DNA of 64,000 nucleotides from Alphaproteobacteria bacterium (GTDB lineage Bacteria; Pseudomonadota; Alphaproteobacteria; Rhizobiales; Rhizobiaceae). Below the pieces are notes generated by a model. The model was not told the DNA's origin. It saw only the letters and a program-made list of their open reading frames with translations, and did no database searches. The stretch is from assembly GCA_024742485.1 (NCBI GenBank), contig JANSYK010000001.1:372001-436000 (forward strand), given 5' to 3'. Within the stretch, counting starts at the first letter, position 1. Each line of letters opens with the position of its first letter. A program made the translations under genes and the position numbers. Positions 18,783-29,773 of the stretch are shown here, in pieces.

Positions 18783-18866
18783 GACAGGTCCCCGTAACAA
18801 TGCGGAAGCGCAATTGGACACCCGCGCCGGCCGGAATGCAATGGCCGATTGTGCCATCGTCAAAAA

Positions 18867-19202
18867 TCAACGTAGTCCGAACCAAGCTCCGCCAAGGAAC
18901 ACCGCCTCGCTGACAACAATGCCAACAACCACCCTTTGCCGAAAAACAAGAAACGCCAGGAAACCGGCAAGGGCCGCACCGACCCGCAGCGTGACTGGTG
19001 TTGCTGCCAGCGCGCCCGATGGATACAGGAGCAGGCGAGCGATAACGGCCGCGACAAGAGCCGTTGCCACGGCGCGGATCCAGATCAGCGCAATGGATTC
19101 CTCCAACAGCCGCTTGCCCAGCAGCACACCGAGCCAACGCCAGATATCCGTCGCAAGCCATCCGGCAATTGCGATGAAGATGTAGGGCCAAAAGGCCTGC
19201 AT
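18867..19202 (-). CDS. azlD: AzlD-type branched-chain amino-acid export subunit
   Basis: 111-residue membrane protein with four predicted helices (FWPYIFIAIAGWLATDIW, ALIWIRAVATALVAAVIA, VTLRVGAALAGFLAFLVF, VVVGIVVSEAVFLGG). The size and the position 7 bp after azlC identify it as the small AzlD partner. The longer in-frame extension to 19286 overlaps azlC and is not family-like, so the ATG at 19202 is used. AzlCD exports branched-chain amino acids or analogues in characterised cases. Confidence 0.88.
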   Translation of the reverse strand: MQAFWPYIFIAIAGWLATDIWRWLGVLLGKRLLEESIALIWIRAVATALVAAVIARLLLYPSGALAATPVTLRVGAALAGFLAFLVFRQRVVVGIVVSEAVFLGGAWFGLR

Positions 19203-19209
19203 ACTCAAA

Positions 19210-19950
19210 CTAACCGGCACCGTTGCGCCTGCGCATAACGTTGATCGAGCGCTCCAGAACGAACGCCAAGGTACCACCAAGCACACCGGCGAGCAGCAGG
19301 CCGTATTCCGGGGTGATCACGTGAAAAACCGGTCCCAGGACCAATCCAATGACCATCGCATATTGGATTTCCGGCGTACGGGCAGAGGCCCAGATGGAGG
19401 TCAGGAAATAAACTGGTGTCAACAAAAAGAGGCCACCCGCCAAGAGCCCGGGAAGGTGACTGATGACATCGTAGGTCACGGCGACCAGAACAATGTTGGT
19501 CACGGAAATCGTCAGTCCGAAACCGGCGAAGAAGGCCACCCTTCCCTCTCTCGGCACAGTGTGGATGCGTTGCATCGTGAAGACCCACGCCGTGACCGCA
19601 ACAAAATGCGACAGGAGCAGAAGCAGCCAGGTTGGGGTCGATTTGCCACGAATTTGCGGAACGAGTGCCGCAACCATCGGCATCAGTCGCATCGATGACA
19701 ATGCCACGGCAATCGCCGCCGTCGGCAGGGATGCGCCCGCCAGCATGGCGCCGATCAGAACGATTTGCGCCGGGAGCGCCCAGACGGCAGCCGTCATGAA
19801 AACTGTTTGACCGAGCGGCATGCCGGCCTCAAAGGCAAACCCGCAAAAACCGACAAAGGCTCCCATCAAAATCAGAGCCGGCGCCGAAAAAACACCCCGC
19901 ATGCCGCGCGCAAACCAGGGCCATTGCCGAACGGGCGTTTCGGATTTCAT
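19210..19950 (-). CDS. azlC: AzlC-type branched-chain amino-acid exporter
   Basis: 246 residues, AzlC family. Recognisable segments: ALILMGAFVGFCGFAFEAG, MPLGQTVFMTAAVWALPAQ, SMRLMPMVAALVPQIRG, LLLSHFVAVTAWVFTM. Multi-spanning inner-membrane protein forming the main channel of the AzlCD exporter. The ATG shares one nucleotide with the stop of the upstream gene (TGATG), so expression is coupled to that helical-repeat gene and, through it, to clpA. Confidence 0.92.
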   Translation of the reverse strand: MKSETPVRQWPWFARGMRGVFSAPALILMGAFVGFCGFAFEAGMPLGQTVFMTAAVWALPAQIVLIGAMLAGASLPTAAIAVALSSMRLMPMVAALVPQIRGKSTPTWLLLLLSHFVAVTAWVFTMQRIHTVPREGRVAFFAGFGLTISVTNIVLVAVTYDVISHLPGLLAGGLFLLTPVYFLTSIWASARTPEIQYAMVIGLVLGPVFHVITPEYGLLLAGVLGGTLAFVLERSINVMRRRNGAG

Positions 19951-20498
19951 CAGTTCGAACGGCGCTCGGGCAATCGGTTCAGGATCTTTTGTAATTTTCG
20001 AGCCCGAGCCGAGAGCGCCTTGCGCGGAGAAACCAAAGCCCGGTCGATGGCCGCGCGTCCCGCGGCACGGTCGATACGACCGTCAGAGGCCAGGTCAACC
20101 AATGCCTGCAGGGAGCAGGCCGCGACAATGTTGAACCGACTTTCCAGATTGACCGTCAGAATATCGTGGACCTCCGCCGCCTGCTGCGCCGTCAGCCTGC
20201 AACCCGTCAGCAATTTCGGCAATTGCTCACCGAGCTCCCATTGCTTCAGTTTCCGCAGCAAGTCGATCAGCTGTCCGACATGGGGATCGAACAGAGCCGG
20301 ATCCTTCGATGAAACCTGCATGGCTGCATGCGCCGCATGCGAGACAACCGCCGGATCGTCATCGTCCAGCAGAGCGACCAGTTCCGGTATGAGAGAATGA
20401 TCGGAAAGAACACTATCCGTAACGGCGCCTGCGGCGCCCGGGATACGACGATCGCCCTCTTGAAGGCGATCGCGCAACCAGGATCCAGACGCGTCCAC
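19950..20498 (-). CDS. Helical-repeat (HEAT-like) protein of unknown function
   Basis: 182-residue, predicted soluble alpha-helical protein with paired helices of HEAT character (PELVALLDDDDPAVVSHAAH, DPHVGQLIDLLRKLKQWELG, NIVAACSLQALVDLASDG). No catalytic motif. It begins with a GTG that shares its first base with the clpA stop (TAGTG) and ends on the azlC start (TGATG), so it is locked into a clpA - this gene - azlC - azlD transcript. I do not recognise a named family. A role as a proteolysis adaptor is speculative. Confidence 0.72.
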   Translation of the reverse strand: MDASGSWLRDRLQEGDRRIPGAAGAVTDSVLSDHSLIPELVALLDDDDPAVVSHAAHAAMQVSSKDPALFDPHVGQLIDLLRKLKQWELGEQLPKLLTGCRLTAQQAAEVHDILTVNLESRFNIVAACSLQALVDLASDGRIDRAAGRAAIDRALVSPRKALSARARKLQKILNRLPERRSN

Positions 20499-23005
20499 TA
20501 CTTCTTTCGCGGAACTTTTGGCACAGCGCTGCCGCGCGGTTTGGTCTGCCTTGCCGGTTTGGCCGGTGGCTCATCCGTCAACTTGGCGCTCGGCGCGGGT
20601 TTCACTGGCGTTGCAGGTTTTGGCTTTTCAGCCGTGCGGGCTTTGGCCCGCGCAGCCGGTTTCTTTCGCGCAACGGCAGGCTTTTTAGGTTTGGGTGGTT
20701 TTTTGTCGGGAATGGCCTCCAGCTTCAACTCGCTGTCACCATCCTTGTTCTTGTCAACCGACACTTTGACCGTGCCGCCTTTCTTGAGCTTGCCGAAAAG
20801 AACCTCATCCGCCAGCTGTTTCTTGATGTGCTCCTGGATCACCCGCGCCAACGGGCGAGCACCCATGCGCTCGTCATAGCCTTTGTCGGCAAGCCAGGCG
20901 ATCGCATCCTTGGTCAGATCGAACGTTACGCCGCGCTCGGCCAGTTGTGCTTCCAATTGCATGACGAATTTCTGAACGACCTGATGAACAACAGGTGTCG
21001 GCAGGGAACCAAACGCGATGATGGCATCGAGGCGATTGCGAAATTCCGGAGAAAACATCCGGTTGATCGCCTCCATATCATCACCTTCACGCTTCGCCGA
21101 GCCGAAGCCGATTGCAGGTTTTGCCATGTCGGCGGCACCGGCATTGGTCGTCATGATCAAGATGACATTTCTGAAATCGATCTGCTTGCCATTGTGATCC
21201 GTCAGTTTGCCGTGATCCATGACCTGAAGCAGAATATTGAACAGATCCGGATGCGCTTTCTCAATTTCATCGAGCAGCAGAACACAATGGGGATGCTGGT
21301 CGACTCCGTCGGTCAGCAATCCGCCCTGATCGAAACCCACATAGCCGGGAGGCGCGCCCAATAGCCGCGACACCGTGTGGCGTTCCATATATTCAGACAT
21401 ATCAAAGCGCAGCAGCTCCACACCAAGCGCACTGGCCAATTGCCGGGCCACTTCGGTTTTACCGACACCCGTGGGGCCGGAGAACAGGTAGCTGCCGATG
21501 GGTTTGTCAGGCTCGCGCAAACCTGCCCGCGCCAGCTTGATGGCTGATGCCAGCGCCGTGATTGCATCATCCTGTCCGTAAACGACCGACCGCAATTGCT
21601 TGTCCAGATTGGCCAGCACCTGCTTGTCATCCTTGGAGACCGATTTCGCCGGAATGCGGGCCATCGAGGCGATGGTTTCCTCAATCTCCTTTTCCGTGAT
21701 CGTCTTGCGCCGCTTGCTCTCCTCGACCAGCATCTGCGACGCGCCGGTCTCATCGATCACATCAATGGCCTTGTCGGGCAATTTCCGGTCATTGATATAG
21801 CGCGCCGACAGTTCCACTGCCGTTTTGATCGCATCATTACTGTATTTGACCTTGTGATAATCCTCGTAATAGGGCTTCAGGCCTTTGAGGATCTCCACAG
21901 CGTCATCGATACTGGGCTCATTGACGTCGATCTTCTGGAAACGGCGCACCAGCGCACGATCCTTTTCAAAGAACTGGCGGAACTCCTTGTAGGTGGTTGA
22001 CCCAATGCAGCGGATCGCGCCGCTGGACAGCGCCGGCTTCAGCAGATTGGACGCGTCCATGGCACCGCCGGACGTTGCCCCGGCGCCAATAACGGTATGA
22101 ATCTCGTCAATGAAGAGGACAGCGCCGGGCGTATCTTCCAGCTCCTTGACCACCTGTTTCAGGCGCTCTTCGAAATCGCCCCGATAGCGTGTACCGGCCA
22201 GCAATGCCCCCATGTCGAGCGCAAAAATCGTCGCATCCAGCAGCACTTCCGGCACATCACCGTTGGTGATGCGACGGGCAAGTCCCTCGGCAATGGCTGT
22301 CTTGCCGACACCCGGATCGCCGACATAGAGCGGGTTGTTCTTTGATCTTCGGCAGAGGATCTGGATGGTCCGGTTAACCTCCTTTTCCCGGCCGATCAGC
22401 GGGTCGACCTTTCCATCCAGCGCCTTCTGATTGAGGTTGACGCAATAGGCGGTCAGCGCATCCTGATTCTTCGGCTTGCTGCTGTCTTCGCTGTCGGATG
22501 GGGTCGACGGGCTGTCGGCTTCGGATTCCTCGACACCGCGCACCGGGCGGCTCTCAGACGCGCCGGGACGCTTGGAAATGCCATGGGATATGAAATTCAC
22601 CGCATCGTAACGGGTCATCTCCTGTTCCTGGAGGAAATAGGCCGCATGGCTCTCCCGTTCGGCAAAGATGGCCACCAGAACATTGGCGCCGGTCACCTCG
22701 TCGCGACCGGATGACTGCACATGGATGACAGCGCGCTGGATTACGCGCTGGAAGCCCGATGTCGGTTTGGAATCCTCATCATATCCGGTGACGAGGTTGT
22801 GAAGTTCATTGTCGATATATTCGGTGACCGTGGATTTCAATGCATCCAGGTCGACACCGCAGGCGCGCATGACCGCAGCCGCGTCCGAATCATCCATCAG
22901 AGCCAACAGCAAATGTTCGAGCGTGGCATATTCATGGTGACGGTCGTTGGCGAATGTCAGTGCCTGATGCAGCGCCTTTTCAAGACTGGGGGAAAAAGTC
23001 GGCAC
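20498..23005 (-). CDS. clpA: ATP-dependent Clp protease ATP-binding subunit ClpA
   Basis: Hsp100 unfoldase of 835 residues that feeds substrates to ClpP. Clp-N repeat domain (about 1-140), first AAA+ module with Walker A GDPGVGKT near 225 and [13 protein letters not shown], second AAA+ module with GPTGVGKT near 500 and [15 protein letters not shown], then the IGF-type ClpP-docking region ([14 protein letters not shown]). It carries a C-terminal extension of about 75 residues that is almost only Lys, Ala and Pro with scattered Thr/Arg, absent from E. coli ClpA. clpS is 10 bp upstream, forming the standard clpSA operon. Confidence 0.97.
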   Translation of the reverse strand: MPTFSPSLEKALHQALTFANDRHHEYATLEHLLLALMDDSDAAAVMRACGVDLDALKSTVTEYIDNELHNLVTGYDEDSKPTSGFQRVIQRAVIHVQSSGRDEVTGANVLVAIFAERESHAAYFLQEQEMTRYDAVNFISHGISKRPGASESRPVRGVEESEADSPSTPSDSEDSSKPKNQDALTAYCVNLNQKALDGKVDPLIGREKEVNRTIQILCRRSKNNPLYVGDPGVGKTAIAEGLARRITNGDVPEVLLDATIFALDMGALLAGTRYRGDFEERLKQVVKELEDTPGAVLFIDEIHTVIGAGATSGGAMDASNLLKPALSSGAIRCIGSTTYKEFRQFFEKDRALVRRFQKIDVNEPSIDDAVEILKGLKPYYEDYHKVKYSNDAIKTAVELSARYINDRKLPDKAIDVIDETGASQMLVEESKRRKTITEKEIEETIASMARIPAKSVSKDDKQVLANLDKQLRSVVYGQDDAITALASAIKLARAGLREPDKPIGSYLFSGPTGVGKTEVARQLASALGVELLRFDMSEYMERHTVSRLLGAPPGYVGFDQGGLLTDGVDQHPHCVLLLDEIEKAHPDLFNILLQVMDHGKLTDHNGKQIDFRNVILIMTTNAGAADMAKPAIGFGSAKREGDDMEAINRMFSPEFRNRLDAIIAFGSLPTPVVHQVVQKFVMQLEAQLAERGVTFDLTKDAIAWLADKGYDERMGARPLARVIQEHIKKQLADEVLFGKLKKGGTVKVSVDKNKDGDSELKLEAIPDKKPPKPKKPAVARKKPAARAKARTAEKPKPATPVKPAPSAKLTDEPPAKPARQTKPRGSAVPKVPRKK

Positions 23006-23015
23006 GATTATATCC

Positions 23016-23384
23016 TCATTTTTTTTCCATCACGCATTGCAGCGGATGTTGATTCTGACGCGCGAAATCCATCACCTGTGTGACCTTCGTTTCGGCCACC
23101 TCGTAGGTAAACACTCCGCATTCGCCAACACCGTGGTTGTGGACATGCAGCATGATCCGTGTTGCGGCCTCTCTGTCCTTCTGGAAAAAACGCTCCAGAA
23201 CATGCACAACAAACTCCATGGGTGTGTAATCGTCATTCAGTATCAACACCCGGTACAGACTCGGCTTTTTCAGCTTCTTTTGTGTGCGCGTGATGACGGA
23301 GATGCCGTTGTTGCTGCCTTCGCCGTCTCCGTCCCCGTCTCCACCGTCATCATCTGCACTTGCCCATATAGGCTCAGCAATCAT
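23016..23384 (-). CDS. clpS: ATP-dependent Clp protease adaptor ClpS
   Basis: 122-residue N-degron adaptor that delivers N-end-rule substrates to ClpA. An acidic, Gly/Asp-rich disordered N-terminus (about residues 10-24) precedes the core: [20 protein letters not shown] and [20 protein letters not shown], both containing the substrate-pocket residues (Asn-Asp in LNDD, the His of HVHNHG). Followed by clpA after 10 bp. Complete and of normal length. Confidence 0.97.
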   Translation of the reverse strand: MIAEPIWASADDDGGDGDGDGEGSNNGISVITRTQKKLKKPSLYRVLILNDDYTPMEFVVHVLERFFQKDREAATRIMLHVHNHGVGECGVFTYEVAETKVTQVMDFARQNQHPLQCVMEKK

Positions 23385-23754
23385 TATTTCCCGTGTCCTG
23401 TTGCCTGTTTCCCAACCGATTTCATCTCCGTGATCACGTCACCTCCGGTAGTCTATCCTAATCTAGGTCTCTTTTGTCCAACTTTAAGCCCTTGACGGGC
23501 ACTGATAAAGAGCCGTCACCGAATACGAATCCAAAGATACGTTTAACAGGCCGGGCTTGCGTCATTCTGACGTCTTTGGATGGGGTGTTGCTGTCGAAAG
23601 GAGGCATCGAAATGGGCTCGAAACCATGTAAGGACCTTGTCGCGGCCCTCGCACCCTCCAAAGATAGGTTCTTGAGCCTGCGCTTCAAGAACCGTGCTTC
23701 AATCAACATGGTGCGCTGTGGCAAACGTCAAGATTCGCGTGGTGTTGAGCCAAT
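23385..23754. other. 370-bp gap without a convincing gene
   Basis: Region upstream of clpS and downstream of the phasin terminator. Weak open frames exist on both strands but none has family resemblance or a ribosome site. It presumably holds the clpSA promoter, which I cannot place with confidence. Confidence 0.5.
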
Positions 23755-23786
23755 GAAAAAACCCCGGCGACCAAAGGCGACCGGGG
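23755..23786 (-). terminator. Intrinsic terminator of the phasin gene
   Basis: Read on the minus strand, a CCCCGG/CCGGGG stem extended by further pairs with a TTT loop is followed by TTTTTT. It lies about 40 bp after the phasin stop codon. Confidence 0.8.
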
Positions 23787-23824
23787 CAACATATCGGCTT
23801 GATTGTATGAGCGACAAAACCTGA

Positions 23825-24178
23825 TCAGGCAGCCTTCTTTGGCGCAGCCGCTGGCGCAGCTTTCGTCGCTGCAGCCTCAAGAGGCTTGTAGGCATCGCGT
23901 GCGGCGTTTGAGTAGATTTCACTCATCTTGGTGGCCTGAGCGACAAAGCTCTCATAGGACGACTTGGCAAAATCGCTCTGAATTTCAAAAGCCTTTTCGA
24001 ACGATTTGGCGGCAACCAGCTGTTCCATCGCCTTGGCGTTGTCTTCATAGGATTTTTTGGAAAAGTCGGCGGCTTCCGTCGTCATTGTCTGCATTCCCTG
24101 CGCAAGCGCAGAGTAGCTTTTCAGCATATTGTCCATGGCATCCTTGCCATACTTACTGGCATCATCAAGGGAAAACAT
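23825..24178 (-). CDS. Phasin family protein
   Basis: 117 residues from the ATG at 24178 (MFSLDDASKYGKDAMDNMLK). All-helical, amphipathic phasin pattern: NMLKSYSALAQGMQTMTTEA, KAFEIQSDFAKSSYESFVAQ, TKMSEIYSNAARDAYKPLE, ending in an Ala/Lys/Pro tail. Phasins coat polyhydroxyalkanoate granules and control their size. Monocistronic with its own terminator. The promoter (24248-24276) encloses a TGC-rich palindrome of the type bound by the PHA-sensing repressor PhaR. Confidence 0.93.
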   Translation of the reverse strand: MFSLDDASKYGKDAMDNMLKSYSALAQGMQTMTTEAADFSKKSYEDNAKAMEQLVAAKSFEKAFEIQSDFAKSSYESFVAQATKMSEIYSNAARDAYKPLEAAATKAAPAAAPKKAA

Positions 24179-24247
24179 CTCGGTATCCTGTGTTGCATTG
24201 GGTTGGGGCGGAATGCCCTGACAAAATGGGTGCAAACCGTATTGACG

Positions 24248-24276
24248 TCTTTATGTGCACTGCAGCAAAATGTCAA
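24248..24276 (-). promoter_or_regulatory. Phasin promoter with PhaR-like TGC palindrome
   Basis: On the minus strand: TTGACA at 24276-24271, 17-nt spacer, TAAAGA at 24253-24248. The spacer is TTTTGCTGCAGTGCACA, containing the TGC-rich TTGCTGCAGTGCA element; another TGC-rich block lies at 24284-24297. PhaR repressors of alphaproteobacteria bind TGC-rich palindromes at phasin promoters. Confidence 0.5.
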
Positions 24277-24460
24277 GAATACATGATGCATTGCACCATC
24301 CACCAAAATTCCGTTCTCGTAAAAATTGCGAGAATCAGGCAATAAACCGGAAACCATAAACGGATTGGTAACGCTGTTTGTCTAACCTCTCGCGAAATGC
24401 GCCATTGTTGGCGGCACCCCTGATTGATGTGTATTTGCGTAGATTGATTGGACAAAAACA

Positions 24461-25885
24461 GTGAACGTAGCTTTGTCAGCCTTTCGCAGTTTCGCCCTCC
24501 CCCGACCGGGAATTTTCAAGGCCCTGATTCGTGTTTTGCTGTTTGGCTTGCTGGCTGCGTCCTTCGCAACCACCGCCCAGGCCAACTCGAAATATGCCGG
24601 CATCGTCATCGACGCCAAAACGGGTAAGACACTCTACGCCTCCGGCGCCGATTCCCATCGTTATCCGGCATCTCTGACCAAGATGATGACGTTGTATATG
24701 ATGTTCGACGCGATCGACAGCGGACGCATGACCAAAAAGACGCGTATCCGGGTCTCCAAAAACGCCGCCGCCGAGCAACCGTCCAAAATCGGTGTACGGC
24801 CTGGCCAGACCATCTCGGCCGAACAGGCCATTTTTGCATTGGTGACCAAATCGGCAAACGATGTCGCAACAGCGGTCGCTGAACATCTGGGCGGTTCCGA
24901 ATCGGGCTTCGCCAAACAGATGACCACCAAGGCGCGGTCTCTGAGGATGAGCAAGACGACCTTCCGCAACGCCCATGGCCTGCCGAATTCCCGGCAAAAA
25001 ACAACCGCCCGTGACATGGCAAGGCTTGGATTGGCTCTCCGCGAACACTTCCCACATCACTATCACTATTTCTCCACACGCAGCTTTAAATATGGCAAGG
25101 CGCGGTATGGAAATCACAACCGGTTGCTTGGAACAGTAAAGGGTGTGGACGGGATCAAAACCGGATATACCCGTGCATCCGGATTCAACCTTGTTTCATC
25201 GGTACGCAAGGACGGACGCAGCATCGTGGCCGTTGTCATGGGCGGCAAGACCGGCGCCAGCCGCAACGCTCAGATGAAAAAGCTCATTGGCCGGTATCTT
25301 CCAAAGGCCTCGCGGCGCGGCAAAGGCAATTTGATTGCCAAGGGTCCATCTTCCTACAGGGTCGCCAAACTCCCGAAAACCGGACCCATGCCGAAATTTC
25401 GTGATTTCAGCGATGTTCGTGTTGCCTTGGCCTACGCTCAACCGCAAAAGACAGCGTCGTTTCCGACTCCTGTGGACCGCCCGGTCATCGGCAAGGAAGC
25501 TCTCATCAACGGTTTGAAGAAGCAGCGCGCTGTTGCTGCTCCCATTCCGCGCCCCAAGGCAGCTGTCGGAAGCAGCAGCCAGACCGCGGCGGTCAATCAA
25601 CAGGTCGACACAATTGTCACATCAAGCACCGGCCTGCCGACCGGATGGGTCATTCAGATCGGTGCGTCTCCGACCCGCGAAGCAGCAGAAAGCCTGCTGT
25701 TTGAAGCCAAGGCGAAAACCGGCGGCGTCATGTCCGACGCAGAGCCATTCACCATGGTCACCCATCGCAACGGGCAGCAATTGCACAGGGCGCGATTTGC
25801 TGGGTTTTCCGGCAAGTCGCAGGCTTGGGGCGCCTGTAAGGCGTTGAAGAAAAAAGGATATGGCTGCTGGGCAACCCAGCAATGA
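24461..25885 (+). CDS. D-alanyl-D-alanine carboxypeptidase with SPOR domain
   Basis: Penicillin-binding protein of the DacA/PBP5 (S11) class, 474 residues. N-terminal signal segment (VLLFGLLAASFATTAQA, cleavage about residue 42). Active-site triad complete: SLTKMM near 72, SANDVA near 132 and KTGYTRASG near 235. A basic linker (about 270-390) leads to a C-terminal SPOR domain (WVIQIGASPTREAAESLL) that binds denuded peptidoglycan at septa. It trims pentapeptides in the periplasm; SPOR fusion is a typical alphaproteobacterial form. Starts with GTG. Confidence 0.95.
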   Translation: MNVALSAFRSFALPRPGIFKALIRVLLFGLLAASFATTAQANSKYAGIVIDAKTGKTLYASGADSHRYPASLTKMMTLYMMFDAIDSGRMTKKTRIRVSKNAAAEQPSKIGVRPGQTISAEQAIFALVTKSANDVATAVAEHLGGSESGFAKQMTTKARSLRMSKTTFRNAHGLPNSRQKTTARDMARLGLALREHFPHHYHYFSTRSFKYGKARYGNHNRLLGTVKGVDGIKTGYTRASGFNLVSSVRKDGRSIVAVVMGGKTGASRNAQMKKLIGRYLPKASRRGKGNLIAKGPSSYRVAKLPKTGPMPKFRDFSDVRVALAYAQPQKTASFPTPVDRPVIGKEALINGLKKQRAVAAPIPRPKAAVGSSSQTAAVNQQVDTIVTSSTGLPTGWVIQIGASPTREAAESLLFEAKAKTGGVMSDAEPFTMVTHRNGQQLHRARFAGFSGKSQAWGACKALKKKGYGCWATQQ

Positions 25886-25959
25886 TCTAACGTGTGGGCA
25901 GATGGCGGCGCCATCCGCCGGATGCATCCTCTTGGTTTGTTTTTTGTAGTGGGGATAAT

Positions 25960-26652
25960 TCAATGACGACGCAGCAAAACATCTTTGGCCTCATTAATCC
26001 GAGTCGCCAAAAAGACAGAGCCGCCGGTATCGGGATGAACGCGTTTCATCAAACGGCGATGCGCCTCGCGGATTTCCGCCTCGGACGCACCAGTCGGAAG
26101 ACCAAGGATCTCGTAAGCCTCCTGCTCGCTCATGGGGCCCGAAGCTGGCGCAGCACCCAACCCGTCGTCCGCGTGCGCGTCAAAGCTATCTCGCCAAGTG
26201 GGTATACGCCGGTCAAGATACGCTTCTAGAACCTGTCGGCTTTCCGCGTCCTGCATCAATTCCCCATACAGTGACACGAGTTCCTCTTCCGACATGTCGT
26301 CCAACTGCCGGCCCTCAAACCGGCCCGCAAGCACCAGTCCATTCATTTCGCCGGTGTCCAGGTCCAGCTCCATTTCCAGTGCAGCGGTTCGAACCGTAGA
26401 CGTCTGGTTCGGACTGACCGTGCTACTGGACCGAGCCCGTGCGCGCCCAAACAGGACCGCGGCAAGCCCGAACAGGCCAAAGGCCATACCGGCCCGGCCA
26501 GCAAGCGTCAGGACCAATCCGATACCGGTCAGCAACACAGGCGGAAGATAGCGCATCACTGTCGCGAGCCGGCGTGCATCCATACGGACAAACAGCGCAG
26601 CCAATCCGGCAAGCACCAGAAGCGCCAGCACGATGTAGAACATGAAAATCAC
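25960..26652 (-). CDS. Membrane-anchored J-domain protein
   Basis: 230 residues, GTG start at 26652 or ATG at 26643. Three hydrophobic helices at the N-terminus (about 3-21, 37-52, 55-66), a cytosolic linker containing MNGLVLAGRFEGRQLDDMSE, and a C-terminal J-domain, AYEILGLPTGASEAEIREAH with the HPD motif in RVHPDTGG. J-domains stimulate Hsp70 (DnaK). The layout resembles DjlA/TIM14-type membrane J-proteins. It starts 12 bp after the VWA gene, so both are one operon and may act on the same client. Confidence 0.9.
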   Translation of the reverse strand: MIFMFYIVLALLVLAGLAALFVRMDARRLATVMRYLPPVLLTGIGLVLTLAGRAGMAFGLFGLAAVLFGRARARSSSTVSPNQTSTVRTAALEMELDLDTGEMNGLVLAGRFEGRQLDDMSEEELVSLYGELMQDAESRQVLEAYLDRRIPTWRDSFDAHADDGLGAAPASGPMSEQEAYEILGLPTGASEAEIREAHRRLMKRVHPDTGGSVFLATRINEAKDVLLRRH

Positions 26653-26664
26653 GCTATTGGTGTT

Positions 26665-27399
26665 TCACCTTCCTGATAACTGCTCCAGCAGCAATCGCGA
26701 CTCCCTGCTGCTGTGTTTCTCAAGGGCTCTTAGCCCACCTGACGCGTAGACCGCAACGGCTTTGAGAAGATTGAGCAGAGCGCCAGCAGCACTGTTGTCA
26801 AATCGCAAATATGCACCTGATGACAGCCGCGCAATTTCGCGAAAGCCGGTTTGTGCAGCCGGATCGCTGCCTTCCTGAAACATGAAACATGGCACTTTGC
26901 GCATGCCCAGTTCACCGGCCGTTTGACACAAACGGTCGATATCTTCCTCCATTGCATCGCCGATATACACCAGCGCGCTGACCGGTTTGCGCAGCGTTTC
27001 ATCGCGGGTGTGTTTGAGAACCTTGCCAATCTGGGTGTGACCACCGCGGCAGTCGATACGAGTCATCAAATCGCGCAATTGCGTGGCGTCGCTAACCCAT
27101 TTCGATGCCCGGCATTCGCCAAACCCACGAAAATAAACCAGCTGAACATTCAGGCCGCCGGCTTTGCTGACGGCATTGAACATTTCACCCTGCAACCGAC
27201 ACGCAGCGTCCCAGGTGGGTTGGCGGCTCATGGTGGCATCAAGTGCAAAAACCAGTCGGCCAGATTGCCCGCCAGGCTGTGGGGTGATTGCCCGCGCTGC
27301 ATTCAGGAAATCAGCGACATCCGTTTTGGACGATGGCGATTGTTTGTTGTCTGCGACCTGCCGGGAGCCGGGCTTGGCCGTGACATCACGTCTTCGCAT
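26665..27399 (-). CDS. VWA domain-containing protein
   Basis: 244 residues, no signal or membrane helix. A VWA fold starts at FALDATMSRQPTWDAAC (about residues 51-67), a MIDAS variant DxTxS, and continues with ALVYIGDAMEEDIDRL carrying the late acidic residues. The N-terminal 45 residues are polar and probably disordered. The short cytosolic VWA protein next to a membrane J-domain protein is a recurring alphaproteobacterial pair of unknown role. ATG at 27399. Confidence 0.85.
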   Translation of the reverse strand: MRRRDVTAKPGSRQVADNKQSPSSKTDVADFLNAARAITPQPGGQSGRLVFALDATMSRQPTWDAACRLQGEMFNAVSKAGGLNVQLVYFRGFGECRASKWVSDATQLRDLMTRIDCRGGHTQIGKVLKHTRDETLRKPVSALVYIGDAMEEDIDRLCQTAGELGMRKVPCFMFQEGSDPAAQTGFREIARLSSGAYLRFDNSAAGALLNLLKAVAVYASGGLRALEKHSSRESRLLLEQLSGR

Positions 27400-27488
27400 G
27401 GACCGTTCCTCATTTTCAGGCAGCCGCCGGAATTCCGATCATTCCGAACAGACCTTTGCCGGGTAGAATACTAACAGGTTTCCCTAAT

Positions 27489-27640
27489 CTAGGGTCACGA
27501 CTTATTAATGTCATGCAAATCTGTTTTTGTTTGGAGAGTTCAATTGCCGGAAATCAAATACGAGATAGGGCTTGCTGCCATTGCCGGAATGGAATGCCGG
27601 CGAGGAGGTTTTGCCGATCAACCCCTTCGAGCGCACCGGC
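27489..27640. repeat. Dispersed intergenic repeat, copy 2
   Basis: Starts CTAGGGTCACGACTTATTAA, then CATGCAAATCTGTTT, TTGCCGGAAATCAAATACG, GGGCTTGCTGCC, ending in GAGCGCACCGGC. Same block order as at 8683-8840 with clear divergence. It runs to within about 10 bp of the DUF1489 stop codon. Confidence 0.6.
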
Positions 27641-27647
27641 AGTCAGT

Positions 27648-28085
27648 TTACAGCAATCCGAGATCGGCGAGTTCGCGACGCAATTCCGGCGGCAGAGACA
27701 TGAAGCCGGAGCGTCCGCGGCTCAGATCTGCAGGTGCATCAGCAACCGTGAGATAGCGCCATCCCTGAAAAGCCCGGCGAGGCTGCCATTCGGTCATGAT
27801 CAGTCTTGGCTCCAGTACAATTCGGCAGCGCGAAATACCGGAATCATCCGTGAAGGGCCGGATCTCCTCGATATATTGCCGGACCTGGATATTGCCCTTG
27901 ATCACCCAGTATAGCGATCCGCCATCAACCAGATCATCCGCCCGTTTCGGAACCATTCGGGTCGTGTGAAACTGAATGACTTCAACACCGCGCCTTTTCT
28001 TGTCGGCAAGGCCGAAGTCGACGGAAGCCTGCAGGTCTTCAACCGTGTCCACACCGACACAGAGTTTGACGAGATTGAGGGTCAT
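27648..28085 (-). CDS. DUF1489 family protein
   Basis: 145-residue protein conserved in alphaproteobacteria (DUF1489). Diagnostic pieces: LNLVKLCVGVDTVEDLQ, TRMVPKRADDLVDGGSLYW, VIKGNIQVRQYIEEI and MTEWQPRRAFQGWRYL. The family has no established function; the basic WQPRRAFQGWRYL patch could contact nucleic acid, but that is speculation. ATG at 28085. Monocistronic by position. Confidence 0.92.
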   Translation of the reverse strand: MTLNLVKLCVGVDTVEDLQASVDFGLADKKRRGVEVIQFHTTRMVPKRADDLVDGGSLYWVIKGNIQVRQYIEEIRPFTDDSGISRCRIVLEPRLIMTEWQPRRAFQGWRYLTVADAPADLSRGRSGFMSLPPELRRELADLGLL

Positions 28086-28168
28086 CAGACTGACGTAAGG
28101 GTCTGACCGTCATGGTCAAGCGCTCCGGGACACTTTCCACAGCACCCCGACGTGTTCATCATGTAAAA

Positions 28169-29569
<1,401 letters not shown>

Positions 29570-29717
29570 AGCCCGTCATACCCGTCCACTTCGTCACCGG
29601 TCTCCAATGTAACGTCAATCCCGACGGGATTGCTCTCGCGCACCGACAAACCCTTCCTTGGCAGCGACACGGTCGAACCAACGTGGAAATCCGGAAATTC
29701 AACCATCCCCACAAAAT

Positions 29718-29749
29718 AAAACAGCGCGGGGTTTCCCCCACGCTGTTTT
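29718..29749 (-). terminator. Intrinsic terminator of the 33-residue membrane protein gene
   Basis: AAAACAGCG and CGCTGTTTT arms plus a GGGG/CCCC inner stem form a long hairpin; on the minus strand it ends in TTTTATTTTG. It lies 25 bp beyond the small gene at 29774-29875. Confidence 0.8.
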
Positions 29750-29773
29750 CGATTGTCGCACTGGATGTTCGGA

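Noticed and set aside
23474-23824. 116-codon plus-strand frame near the clpS upstream region
   Set aside because: It runs through the phasin terminator, has no ribosome site or family resemblance, and its composition is non-coding-like.
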